This document shows, piece after piece, positions 1 through 10,461 of a stretch of 64,000 nucleotides of DNA (position 1 is its first letter; each line of letters opens with the position of its first letter). Both the position numbers and the translations under genes were made by a program. Origin of the DNA: Chionoecetes opilio (lineage: Eukaryota; Arthropoda; Malacostraca; Decapoda; Majidae). The notes under the pieces are model-generated. The model searched no databases. It saw nothing but the letters and a program-made list of their open reading frames with translations, and had not been told where the DNA came from. The DNA lies in the NCBI GenBank assembly GCA_016584305.1, contig JACEEZ010020216.1, positions 61,192 to 125,191 of the forward strand, read 5' to 3'.

Positions 1-35
1 GCACTCCGGTAAGCTCTTCAGTTCTGGAGTATCCT

Positions 36-720
36 CTAACAAGTACTGACGAAGATGTGGTCGATCTCCTTAGCAACCCCACGAGCATTACTATACCATG
101 TCCACATTGTCCAGCGGTGCAGTTCTGGTCTTTGATACCAAGACCCTGCAATGTTCAGCCTTCTGGACCTCGCGAAATTCAGAAGGAGAGAACTGTTAAT
201 GTTCCTGGTATCGGAGCCATGGGGACCAACACATAACTCATAGCCATCTCTCACAGTGCCAGTAGTAGCATTGAAGTGGTCCAAGACAATGAGTGTGTCC
301 CGAGGAGGACACTGGTCTAATACAGAGTCGAGTTTGGCGTAAAACATCTCCTTCTCTTTATTTCACACCACCTCAGTAGGAGCGTACACTGCAACAAGAG
401 GCATGAAACTCATAGTGTGTTTCATTCTCAACCGCATTATACCCTCATCAACCGGAGCAACTTCGACAATAGACGGCTGCAGTATGCTGTAGACGCCTAT
501 AGCTACTCCCCGGACACGGGTACCATTGCTCATGCCGGACCAGTAGTCGGTGTAACTCCCACTGCTAGTCTTGCCACTGCCAGGCCTCCTCGTCTCAGAG
601 AGTCCCACTATATCCATCCTCAGCCTACTGAGCTCGCTCGATAGGAGAGGTAGTCGATGATCATCTGAGAGGCTCATAACGTTTCAGGAGTCCACCCGTA
701 GAACCCTCCGGAGGAGGGAT
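36..720 (-). mobile_element. LINE family A, 5' endonuclease fragment (broken)
   Basis: Two minus-strand open segments (677-363 and 347-36) give most of an apurinic-type endonuclease of a non-LTR retrotransposon. The first contains IVGLSETRR, which carries the catalytic Glu region, and VAVYAPTE. The second contains the GDFNA equivalent and EIDHIFVST. The usual GDFN core reads DHFN here, so a metal-binding Asp is displaced, and a frameshift separates the halves. No reverse transcriptase follows, so this is a fragment. The same family recurs at 12857, 25400, 38037 and 57873. Such proteins are often database-labelled craniofacial development protein 2-like; I recall that label and have not checked it. 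Confidence 0.85.
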
Positions 721-724
721 CTAC

Positions 725-885
725 GAATGAATATGAAGTATTGTTGTACAATACTAGTGTTCTCTAGTACTAGAACTAGTGTTAGCTAGTAAACTAATTA
801 CGAGTGTTAGGTTAAAATAGACAACAAACTCTAGTAGCCTCGCTGACGTAAATGACCAGCGCCATGATGCGACCTCGGTACAAAT
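725..885 (+). mobile_element. LINE family B (nested copy), piece 1
   Basis: This stretch matches 52560-52680 of the second family B copy (shared core CAAACTCTAGTA, then TGACGTAAATG and GATGCGACCTCG). The match breaks exactly at the LTR start at 886 and resumes at 9587, so the LTR element inserted into this LINE. Non-coding here; it corresponds to the ORF1-ORF2 junction of the LINE. Confidence 0.75.
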
Positions 886-1485
886 TGTTAAGGCATATGT
901 ATGGGTATGATAGGTATACGGTGTGGCACATTGTGTCTCACCCAGCCTCACCCAGTTGCATTACTGCTTAGGTTAGCATGTATTGAGAGCCGTCAGATTT
1001 GTCATGAGATGTCATGTAGCTTATTTGCATCTCTTATATATAGATGGTAACATAATAGATATTTATATAGAGTAGCTATATTATTAGTTTATTCTATGGT
1101 AGAAACATTATTTGCTACTTGCTATATGTTTAATAGTGGAGCAGTTGTATATGTGTCATAGATAAACGAGTAGTCGACACCTGCATGGGAGAAGTAGCGG
1201 CCGGCTCACCGCCGCTGGTGACGACGGACGGCAGCCCGGCGACTGCCTGAGCCAGGGGATAGAGGGAGGTTAACAGTTTTCCTGTACATTTCGTCTAAGT
1301 GTAGATTAACACAATTAAACTACCTCAATTACCCTGGCGTCTCTCTACATCCTCACGAAACCACTGATTAATATTCCAACGTAAACAGATTGATTGAAAC
1401 GTGAGTTACTGGTCATTGACTCGTCTACCTTCAAGTTGAGTTACCTGTGTGAGAAAATTACTCGTGTAAAGGAATACCCAGAACA
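886..1485 (+). repeat. 5' LTR
   Basis: 600 bp, begins TG and ends CA. Nearly identical to 8983-9582. GC-rich core near 1200-1250, otherwise AT-rich. It should hold the element's promoter and polyadenylation signals; I cannot place them exactly. Confidence 0.95.
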
Positions 1486-1488
1486 ATT

Positions 1489-1506
1489 TGGTTGCAGCGG
1501 TGGGAT
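1489..1506 (+). other. Primer binding site of the LTR element
   Basis: Starts with TGG three bases after the LTR end and continues TTGCAGCGGTGGGAT. A related string (TGG, then GTCAGCGGTGGGAT) follows another LTR-like end at 37316. I cannot name the tRNA primer. Confidence 0.6.
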
Positions 1507-2364
1507 GAATACTTTTATCAGTGCTGAAACAATTACTGTGTGTTGGAATTGTGGGTTGTGAAGGAGACGAAATTTTTTGAAACAAAAACGAAACTTTTGA
1601 ACCAAGCAGCAGCTTGGCGAGTGAACGGTCCATTTAGGAGCGGAGGGAAGAGAGAGGTGGATCAAGGTCGAGCCTGCTGACGTGTTAAAACATTGCAGCG
1701 CTGACTCGGCGAGTGCAAGCCTCCGCTACCACCTCTAACTCATCTTTCTCACCGTGAGTCATCTCAACAACTCCAATTATCCTCCGTTCTACGCCCAGTT
1801 TCCGAAGAATGAAGCGATGGTGTAATGAACGGACGTTAATGAGTGTATAATTGAGAATAACTATTCTTACGACCGGCAACCCTGGGGGAATTAAAAGTTA
1901 CTCATTTCACTCATCTACACTTACTCATCATCTCTGCAGCTGAAGGATAGTTGGAAGACGATACTATAATATCGTCTCGCGAGGACAAGATGTGACGGAT
2001 GGGAAACTTTCCATCCTGCCAGCCAAGGTCATCGCGAGTGATCTTGGGGTCATCTTCAATCAACAATTAAGTTAAGTAGCTGCAAACATTTTAGCTGACT
2101 CTACAATTATACTTAATTGTTCAATTACACAAACATGAGGAATTATTTTAGTTCATCTCGTTGATAGGAATTCTTATCAATGAATAATAGTTTGCCCTTA
2201 ATGCGTTTCTTTCTGTTGATAGGAGATTTTCTACTTTGGGAAAGAGAAAACGGTACTTTTTAGCGGGGACTACCGAAACTTATCATTTCTCTAAAAAAAA
2301 TTATCTTTGTGGGGCGTTTTGCGTATGTAATTAACAAATTATAACTACGTTATTGTCTCATATA

Positions 2365-3771
2365 ATGTCAAAAGGTAAGGAAGAGTTAGAAGAGCTTACT
2401 AAAGTGTATTTATCTCAAGTAAAAGGGAATATTGCTGTGTCATGGTGAACAGACAAAAGAAAACGTAGATGATTTAACCCCAGACTTAGATAGACTTACA
2501 CTGAGGAGCGGTACGCAGTATTCCACTATGCCTGCTACTACTGCTACTACTACTACTACTACTGCTACTATTACTAATACTACTGCTACTACTAATACTG
2601 GTACTACTACTACCACTAACTTTACTCCTCTAACAGCTGCTACAACTCATACAATGGCGACTCACTCTCAGGTTGTGCCAGCCAACACTGGGGCTGTATT
2701 TCCTACTTCATTCAAGGTGTTACCCACAGAAGCATCCGTGCGACCATTTAGTGGAGATGAGGAAGATTATAGTGCTTATCAATTTCTCACTCTGTGTGAG
2801 GATTTATACAGATTAACTCATATGTATACAGGCCAGCAGATAAAATAGCTTGCATTCGATATAGACTGCAACTTGGATCGAGAGCTCAACAATTAATGCA
2901 GAGCACAGCACTTTTTGCCCGGAAGATTGGGCAAGATTATGACAAGTTCAGGGAGAATTTCCTGAGAGTTTTCAGTGGTGGAGCGGCAACCACCGTAGTG
3001 AAACAAGTAAGTCATGTGACTGACTCTATAATAACAAATTTGCCGTCGCAAACTGTATGGGATGGGTCTATCGCGGCCAATACGTTAACAGAGAGTTGTA
3101 TCAAAACTTTAACGGAGGCAAATTGGTGTAATGAAACAGAAATTAGTATGGATAATATGTCCAAATTTCTTGAACTGCTGTTCTATATGCTACATGTCCA
3201 GGAGAAGGTGCGTCGTGCAGCTCTTTCTTTGCCCTTACATCCTAAGGACGAGTTATTGGATTTCATAACAGCCTTAGACAGCAAGCTTATGGAGACAGAA
3301 CACTCTACGGCTTTCACAGCCGCAGTTGCTGGAGTAAATACTCCTAATACAACACCGGAAAATAACACCTCCCAGCCGTCTTCTGCAGTGGCAGCTGCGA
3401 GAGAGGGAATCATTTGTTCCTACTGCAACAAGGTAAGATATACAGCAAAGAAATGCCTCCGCAGGCACAAAGAATTGCGGAAGGCATCGCCAGTGGGTGA
3501 TAACCAAACTACAAACACCACCCACGGCTCCGAGGGGAGTTCCTCTACCAGGAGTAAATCTTCCTTTTCCTTCCGGGGGAGGGGACAGCAGCAAAAGCAC
3601 AGAATATATAGGGATTCCTACTACTGCGCGATTCACGGTACGGGTAATCACAGTACCGACAGATACTACCAGATAAGAGACGTTCGCGCAAACACTGAGC
3701 GAAGGTGGGCTGCTGGGAGAGGTAAGTCGTCGGGGGAAGACATACGAGCCTCGACGCACCATCCAGATTAA
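2365..3771 (+). pseudogene. gag: gag of the LTR element (frameshifted)
   Basis: The likely start is ATG at 2365 (MSKGKEELEELT), followed by a stop and frameshift. The frame continues from 2432 with a Thr-rich stretch encoded by ACT/ACA repeats (about 2530-2650) and resumes at 2896-3771. The C-terminal part has a zinc-knuckle-like CSYCNKVRYTAKKC, in which Tyr replaces the usual His, and a second motif, YYCAIHGTGNH. Gag builds the retroelement particle and binds its RNA. It lies directly upstream of protease, as in Gypsy elements. The stop at 2846 and the damaged knuckle indicate it is non-functional. Confidence 0.8.
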
Positions 3772-3818
3772 CTCAACACAACTGCGAGGGAGATTTTCCT
3801 CGTGCAGGGCCGGCGGAT

Positions 3819-4403
3819 TTGTCGATTTACCACAATATTGTGGCTGCCTACCAACAAACAATCATAATGGCAATATCCACGAAGGTAAGCCATCAAAACC
3901 TTTCCCTGGCTGTGGACACTGGAGCTACTGTAAATGTACTCTCTGAAGAGTCGTATCAGGCTCTAAAGAGGAGTGCACGTGGTGGCCGGTGGCCGTTACG
4001 CCAGAGTGATTTGAATGTGAAGGGGGTCACAGGTTCATCTTTGCAAATAAAGGGAACAGTGATCTTACCTATTATCCTGAACAAAGGAGTTCCTCCGGTT
4101 CGTATGGAGTTCTATGTAGCATCCAACTTTCAGCTCCCTGTAGACGGGCTGTTGGGTTTAGCTACGATGAAGTCTAATCGAATTGGGATAGATCCCAACA
4201 AAAATGTAATAACATTTAAAGGGAAGCAGTTAAAGGCGATGGATTCTCCTATGTCTCTGACTCCCCTATATGTCAAATCACTCACAGGGAAGAGAGGCGA
4301 TAAGCGAGGGTCATCGATTGGCGTAGTTCCCTCAAATTATGTCTCTAACGCTCGCGTGAATCTTACAGCGGGCTGGAAACTCGTGAAGCACGATTGTCGG
4401 TGA
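3819..4403 (+). pseudogene. Aspartic protease region of pol
   Basis: Contains the retroviral-type active site VDTGATVNVLSE near residue 32 and the hydrophobic LPVDGLLGL flap/core block near residue 108, which fits a Ty3/Gypsy protease. It would cleave the polyprotein. It is in a different frame from the RT segment starting at 4423, and a stop at 4401 breaks the polyprotein. Confidence 0.85.
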
Positions 4404-4422
4404 CCATGAAATCCCCGATCGT

Positions 4423-5465
4423 ATGGCGATGCGTGTTTCAGTGGCGGTTCCTGATGCACCTATAGACAGTGAAGTATGTCTCGATGGCCCCAGTAAAGTA
4501 AAACGATTGGCCGTAGAGGCAACACTTAGCACTGTCAGCGCAGGACATGTCACATTAGTATTGGTTGTTAACACCACAGGTGGACCAGTGCGAGTTAAAC
4601 ATGGAGTTTTCCTTGGGGAACTTGGGGGCTTGGTGTATGATCGAAAGGTGGTACCTGAACCATTGGGGTTACCTACTGCTTGTGTTGCTACGGTGCAGAA
4701 GTCCTTCGTTGACATCGAGCAGGGTCTGGTACCAACCCTCAGTTCGCTTGTCAACGTCGTGGACTACCCGGAGTTAAAGCACTCGCTCTTGGAACTCTTG
4801 GGTCAGTACCGAGATGTCATAGCCCTCCCCAGTGAAGCTCTTGGTGCTACCGAAACAGCGGAGCATCACATTAAACTCAGTCCAGGGACCAAACCTGTCT
4901 ACATTCCTGCTTACAGGCTGCCTCATAGCCAACGGGTTGTGGTAGAAACACATGTAGAGGAAATGTTGGAGCAAGGAGTTATTCAACACTCGTGTTCACC
5001 CTGGAACAGTCCTTTGTTCCTTGTCCCGAAGAAGGATGAAACTTTTAGCCCAGTTATTGACTTTCGGCGAGTGAATCAGGTCTCAGAAGATGACAGGTAT
5101 CCGTTACCAGTCCTAAAAGATCTGCTCATGTCGTTAGGTCCGGGTAATACAATTTTCAGTAGTTTGGACCTTTTGTCGGGGTACTGGAAGGTACCCATGC
5201 AGAATCCTCCAGAGAGGTTACGGCGTTCAGTACGCTGGGAGGTCACTACGAATGGCTTCGGATGCCGTTTGGCTTGAAATCCGCGCCGCTTACTTTTCAG
5301 AGAATGATAAGCACAATTTTTGCCGGTATGATAGGTAACTCCGTGTTCGCATACCTGGATGATATTATAATTGCTAGCAAAGACCATGCGTCTCACTTTA
5401 AAACTTTAGTCAGTTTTGCAGCGACTGTTGTCAGCTGGTCTCAAAGCCAAGTTCACCAAGTGTGA
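4423..5465 (+). pseudogene. Reverse transcriptase region of pol (frameshift at about 5270)
   Basis: The first segment (4423-5277) carries the RT entry block GVIQHSCSPWNSPLFLVPKK, the FRRVNQV block and FSSLDLLSGYWKVP with the first catalytic Asp. The second (5262-5465) carries MPFGLKSAPLTFQRM and YLDDIIIAS, the catalytic YxDD. A +1/-1 shift near 5270 joins them and another break follows at 5465. The domain copies genomic RNA into DNA in the particle. The family is clearly Ty3/Gypsy. Confidence 0.93.
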
Positions 5466-5488
5466 ATTTTTAAGCTAAGATTAGCTTC

Positions 5489-6223
5489 TTGGGCCATATT
5501 GTCGACCGGGAGGGACTCCACACCATGGACGATAAAGTATTGGCCGTCAAAAACTTTCCTCAACTCCAGAGTGTTGAGAATGTTAGATCCTTTTTGGGAC
5601 TAGCGGGCTTTTACCGCCCCTTTATCAAAGATTTCGCCAGAATGGCATCTCCCCTAAACCAGCTGTTAAGAAAAGATGTCTCATTTCACTGGGATGCTCC
5701 TCAGGAGCAAAGTTTCGAGGAGTTAAAACATGCACTCGTGAACGCTCCTGTCTTGGCATTCCCAGATTTTTCAGCTCTATTTGAGTTATGTACAGATGCT
5801 TCGGCTAAGGGACTTGGGGCAGTACTAATGCAAAAAGATGAAAGAGGGAAGAACCGTGTAATCGCGTACGCGAGCAGAGTTCTTATCCCGGCGGAGGTAA
5901 ATTATTCCGTTACACATCAAGAGACCCTCGGAGTAATTTGGGCTCTCAAACAATTCAAAGACGTTATTTTTGGCTATCCAGTAACTGTCTATACCGACCA
6001 TGCAGCCGTTACGGAGCTATTTAAGGGTAAAAATTTATCCGGTAGGCTTGCACGATGGTATCTGACGATCCAAGAGTTTAACCCAATCTTCAAATATTTG
6101 CTCGGACGTGCAAATGTGGTAGCGGACGCGTTATCGCGAAACATTCCGGTGGTGGGTGTGGTCACAGGGAAAAATCCCGTGCCAAATTTTTCACTCTATG
6201 AATTGGGTTGTCGAACAACGTAA
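5489..6223 (+). pseudogene. RT thumb/connection and RNase H region of pol
   Basis: Begins with GHIV, which follows the RT palm, then VRSFLGLAGFYRPFIKDFA, a hallmark of Gypsy RT. The RNase H part reads FELCTDASAKGLGAVLMQ (first Asp), then THQETLGVIWALK, VYTDHAAV and NVVADALSRN, so the acidic residues are all visible. The frame ends at a stop at 6221 before the integrase. Confidence 0.93.
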
Positions 6224-6386
6224 TCATGAAATTTGGGGGAAGGTCATCTATGCCTTAGAGTCAGGAGATGAGACCTCCTTACCATCATTACCTCCTTACC
6301 TCCTTACCATCAGTGAATTACTCACCCATTTTACCTGTCCCACTGACTAGGTACTGTGCCGACATTGACCACAGAAAAGGGATCCA

Positions 6387-7561
6387 GTGGAACAATATGT
6401 TATTACTGACGTTTTTGTTCCGACGGTACTCAAACTTGTGCACGATGTGCCCATGGCTGGACATCCGGGACGTAATCGTACCCTAGCAGCCGCGATGCGT
6501 GTGTATTTTTGGCCCACGATGCGTGTGGACATTGAAGAATATGTTGCCAGGTGTGTATCTTGTGCCCAAAACAAAGGGACGACTCCAGAACCCGCTCCTA
6601 TTTTAGAATACCCACCACCTGAGCAACCATGGGACGTAGTTGCTATAGATCTTCTACAATTACCCAAGAGTCATCACGGCTCACAATATCTTGTGGTGTG
6701 TGTAAATCACTTTTTAAGGTTTGTAGTCCTTGCACCGGTGAAGAATAAAACGGCTGTGACTGCGACGTAGCCCATGCATTAATTACTCATCTTTTCTGCC
6801 CTTATTCCACACCAAGGGTATTGCTCAGTGATAATGGCGCAGAGTTCCGTAATGCATTGCTTACGGAGATTTGTACATTGTACAATATTAAGCAGACTTT
6901 AACGGTCGCATACCTTCCAAGCTTGAATGGGCTGGCAGAGCGCGTTAACAGGAAGATCCTTGACGCGTTGAGACCTGTCGTAAACAGTTTGCACGACAAT
7001 TGGGAAGATTGGTTACCCTACGTGACGCCTTGCATTAATAGTTCAGTTTGCGAGTCCAAGGGCAAGTCTCCTCACTACATACTTTATGGTGCGGATAAAC
7101 GGATGCCATATGACCTATTAGCCAAGCCCAATAAACCTGTGTATAACATAGATAGCTATCTGGATCAGCATTTGCATGTCTATACTAATATACACAAAAG
7201 GGTCAAGAAAAGGCTACAAGCTTCTCGTGCCGAGATGATGGCACAACAACATAAGCGTGCGGTTCCTATTACTATAAGAAAAGGCGATACCGTAATGGTT
7301 CAGACTCCGAGTCGGAATTCCAAGTTGGCGCCGAAATTCTTGGGCCCGCGTATTGTTGTTGGTGAGAAGCATGGCAATACGTTTGAGGTATTGGTACTAC
7401 TTTTTCATACTGTCCAGATAATTCATAATGACAGGTTAAAGAAGACCAAAGGCCGACGGGACCCGGCTTTTGCTGAATGTGCTTACCTACCTCCACGCAC
7501 TTCCACTAACCCAATCACCATTAACGCCAAGCACGGCTATAATCTACGACCCCGAGTCTAA
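6387..7561 (+). pseudogene. Integrase region of pol (stop at about 6768)
   Basis: The zinc-binding HHCC is visible as LVHDVPMAGHPG and CVSCAQNK. The DDE core gives VVAIDLLQLP (first Asp, before the break), LLSDNGAEFRN (second Asp) and NGLAERVNRK (Glu). A stop at 6768 and a frameshift divide the domain at 6770-6821. The C-terminus ends with the common HNDRLKK motif and finishes at 7561. The domain would insert the cDNA, and the 4 bp AAAT duplication fits such an enzyme. Confidence 0.92.
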
Positions 7562-7586
7562 CTAATTTTCTTTCACATCCTGCTAT

Positions 7587-8782
7587 GTGAAATGTATGTA
7601 TTGCATGGTATTTTTCATTATAGATCTTCGGAAGAATCGACTGACCTTCATGAAGCTAACCTTTTTGCATGCCAACCATGTTACAGGTTCCATTCCTTTG
7701 CATGTCCAAACCAAACAAGACCTTGTCAATGCTTTAGGTAGGGTATCTCAGTTCTTATTTGAGACAGCTATGGATGAACATGTCCGAGACTTGCGGGAGG
7801 ACTATAGACGACTGGTTACTATTTTGGTGGCTAACTTAATGGTTTATTAATATTAACAGTAAAAGGTTGGACATTCTTGATATTGATCTCCGACACCTTA
7901 TGAATATTTTTGCCTTTACATATTAACAGGCCTATCAGCTTAATAGAGTGCTGAACAGTGCGATTGTGCGTTTAGATGCTCTCAACTGATTTTATTTCTT
8001 TAACCAAACTTTACTAGTTTTTGAATCCTCATTCAATGTGGTCGTTTCCAATATTGAGGCGCTTAGCCAAACATGGTAGATGCAGCTAGTGGAAGAGTAA
8101 CCGCGTGTCATTTTACTGAGGAGGATTTCTTACGTACACTAGATATTGGTCAAGATGAATTCAATTTGCAACCCTTGTTCAGACAGGATGCTATTCAGCA
8201 CTACTATCCGTTCTTGTAAGTAACGCTTGCCATGGATGTTATTGTAGTGCATGTCCCCTTTAAGTCGTCAGAGATTTTTGAGACTTATCTGGTGGAATCT
8301 TTTCAATTTTTCTGTTAATCAGACATTTATAGCACTGGACTTACTATCATCTCTAGTGTTAGTGGCTGACGATCTGTCTCTATAAATCTGGCCGACTAGG
8401 GGATCTATTTACCGCTTCACTATTTGCCTTCCTTCCTATTTAAGGTGGCATATGTGAATTTGACATTTTTAAAGGTAGTCCAGCTGACGCATTGAATCCG
8501 TTTCATGGGTATCAATAATTTTCTTTGATGAGCGAACATCATGTGACTGTCGTTTGCCCTTACGGATCTTCCTATCAACGGATTTCTGGTCAATATGTAA
8601 GTGTTGGTTTTTGTTATGCTTCCAGGAAGCTTTTACAAGAAATGTCTCCACTGTTTCCGCTCAAATCTCTTCAGAGTTTAACATTCTGTAGAATATCTTT
8701 TGTTACTAATACTTTCTCTGAGATCAAGTTCTCTGACGAGTCGCAGTATGCAACTTGCGGCTCTGGAGAACGAATATCCTGA
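7587..8782 (+). pseudogene. Possible third ORF (env-like) downstream of integrase
   Basis: About 1.2 kb between integrase and the 3' LTR holds several broken open segments in changing frames (7587-7850 and 8525-8782 are the longest). Their composition looks coding, with hydrophobic stretches, and position after pol is where envelope-like genes lie in some Gypsy elements. Many stops make it inactive. I cannot identify a fusion peptide or transmembrane segment with confidence. It could instead be a lineage-specific accessory ORF. Confidence 0.4.
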
Positions 8783-8982
8783 TTACCTAAACCCCATTGT
8801 TTTCTATCCCAGTGTTCTATAGCTACTTTGTTGTTGTGTCAAGCGAGCTATCACGTTAGGCAAGTATCTTTTACGTGGAAAGGCTTAATCTTCACAGGTC
8901 TGACAGGTATTACACATTTTTGTAACATGGTTAGGTACATTTTCTTATGCCGCGTGGGCGCGCCAGGCGCGTGACCGAGCGA

Positions 8983-9582
8983 TGTTAAGGCATATGTATG
9001 GGTATGATAGGTATAGGGTGTGCCACATTGTGTCTCACCCAGCCTCACCCAGTTGCATTACTGCTTAGGTTAGCATGTATTGAGAGCCGGCAGATTTGTC
9101 ATGAGATGTCATGTAGCTTATTTTCATCTCTTATAAATAGATGGTAACATAGTAGATATTTATATAGAGTAGTTATATTATTAGTTTATTATATGATAGA
9201 AGCATTACTTGCTACTTGCTATATGTTTAATAGTGGAGCAGTTGTATATGTGTCATAGATAAACGAGTAGTCGACACCTGCATGGGAGAAGCAGCGGCCG
9301 GCTCACCGCCGCTGGTGACGACGGACGGCAGACCGGCGACTGCCTGAGCCAGGGGATAGACGGAGGTTAACAGTTCTCTTGTACATTTCGTTTAAGTGTA
9401 GATTAACACAATTAAACTACTTCAATTACCCTGGCGTCTCTCTACATCCTCACGAAACCACTGATTGATATTCCAACGTAAACAGATTGATTGAATCGTG
9501 AGTTACTGGGCATTGATTCATCAACCTTCAAGGTGAGTTACCTGTGTGAGTAAATTACTCGCGTAAAGGAATACCCAGAACA
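8983..9582 (+). repeat. 3' LTR
   Basis: 600 bp copy of 886-1485, begins TGTTAAGG and ends AACA. Followed by AAAT (9583-9586), matching 882-885. The preceding bases (8950-8982) are GC-rich, not a polypurine run. Confidence 0.95.
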
Positions 9583-9586
9583 AAAT

Positions 9587-9919
9587 GATCATAAAAAGCT
9601 TGTATGTTCAATGCGCGCAGCATCCGAAATATATTTTCAAACCTCGAAGCCCTTGTAGCGATTGAAGATAATTATATCAATGACATATCTGAACCCTGAC
9701 TGAATACTGTAGATAGAGGTTTTTTGTTAAATTTAATGTACCTTGTTACTTAATGTTTAGTACCCAAAGGGCGAATATAACAAGCAAAGAAGAATTACTC
9801 TCCGTAAAAGCCAGTCATCATCATATGGCCATATAATACGAGAGAATTGATAATGTGGATTTTATATTGCTGCAGCTAAGGAACCGTCGAAATAAAAAAC
9901 AGAATTTGACTCATTTATA
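9587..9919 (+). mobile_element. LINE family B (nested copy), piece 2
   Basis: Resumes the LINE interrupted at 885. AAAAGCTTGTATGTTCA matches 52676-52693, and ATATCAATGACATATCTGAA corresponds to 52749-52768. This is the start of the endonuclease region, with many stops. Broken again at 9920-9922 by element A. Confidence 0.75.
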
Positions 9920-9922
9920 GAC

Positions 9923-10165
9923 TAGTCCAGGCAATCTAGAGCAAAACTAACTTCAACCTGGGGAAAATTGCCTCAGAAGCTTTCTAGACAGTTTACAGCT
10001 CAGTCAGTAATCATTGCAGAATAACATAAAAAATCCGACAAAACTGGACCCGAAGAACACCCCCAAAAATGAAATTCAAAATGGCAGACTGGATGTTTCC
10101 TACGAAATACATTACATTTTGATTTCGCTTTGTAGAGAGAGCTATAATGTTTTTCTTGATCAGTA
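9923..10165 (+). repeat. Element A left terminal inverted repeat
   Basis: Pairs with 16385-16584. Matching landmarks are CTAGTCCAGGCAA, AAGCTTTCTA, GACAAAACTGGA and GTTTCCTACGAAA. Inner similarity fades past about 10150. Confidence 0.75.
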
Positions 10166-10461
10166 AAATGTTTTAAAACATACTTTCGTTTCTAAATTAT
10201 CCTATATGACACTAACAATTGTATTAGGCGGTTAGTATTCAGCTGTGACGTCACGTAATGTAAATAAAATATACTGTATGGAGTTTATGTGAGAATGTAC
10301 ATTACTAGATCTTTATAAACTTATATTATATCCAAATCTTTAATTCCTACTACCCACTATCAAATCTGCGTATTTGTGCATGTCATTTTCTTTAAAAATG
10401 TTATTATGTTCTCCTTTTAAATACTGCAACACAATTAATTCACTTGTGTTTTTTGTTTCAG

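Larger units (their letters stand above)
886..9582 (+). mobile_element. Gypsy-type LTR retrotransposon, complete but decayed
   Basis: Two 600 bp direct repeats (886-1485 and 8983-9582), both starting TGTTAAGG and ending CCCAGAACA, enclose gag, protease, reverse transcriptase, RNase H, integrase and a possible third ORF in Gypsy (Ty3) order. AAAT precedes the left LTR (882-885) and follows the right one (9583-9586), a 4 bp target duplication inside a family B LINE. I count about 27 mismatches between the LTRs by eye (roughly 4.5%), so insertion is not recent. Reading frames change at nearly every domain junction, so the copy is dead. No clear polypurine tract precedes the 3' LTR. Confidence 0.95.
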
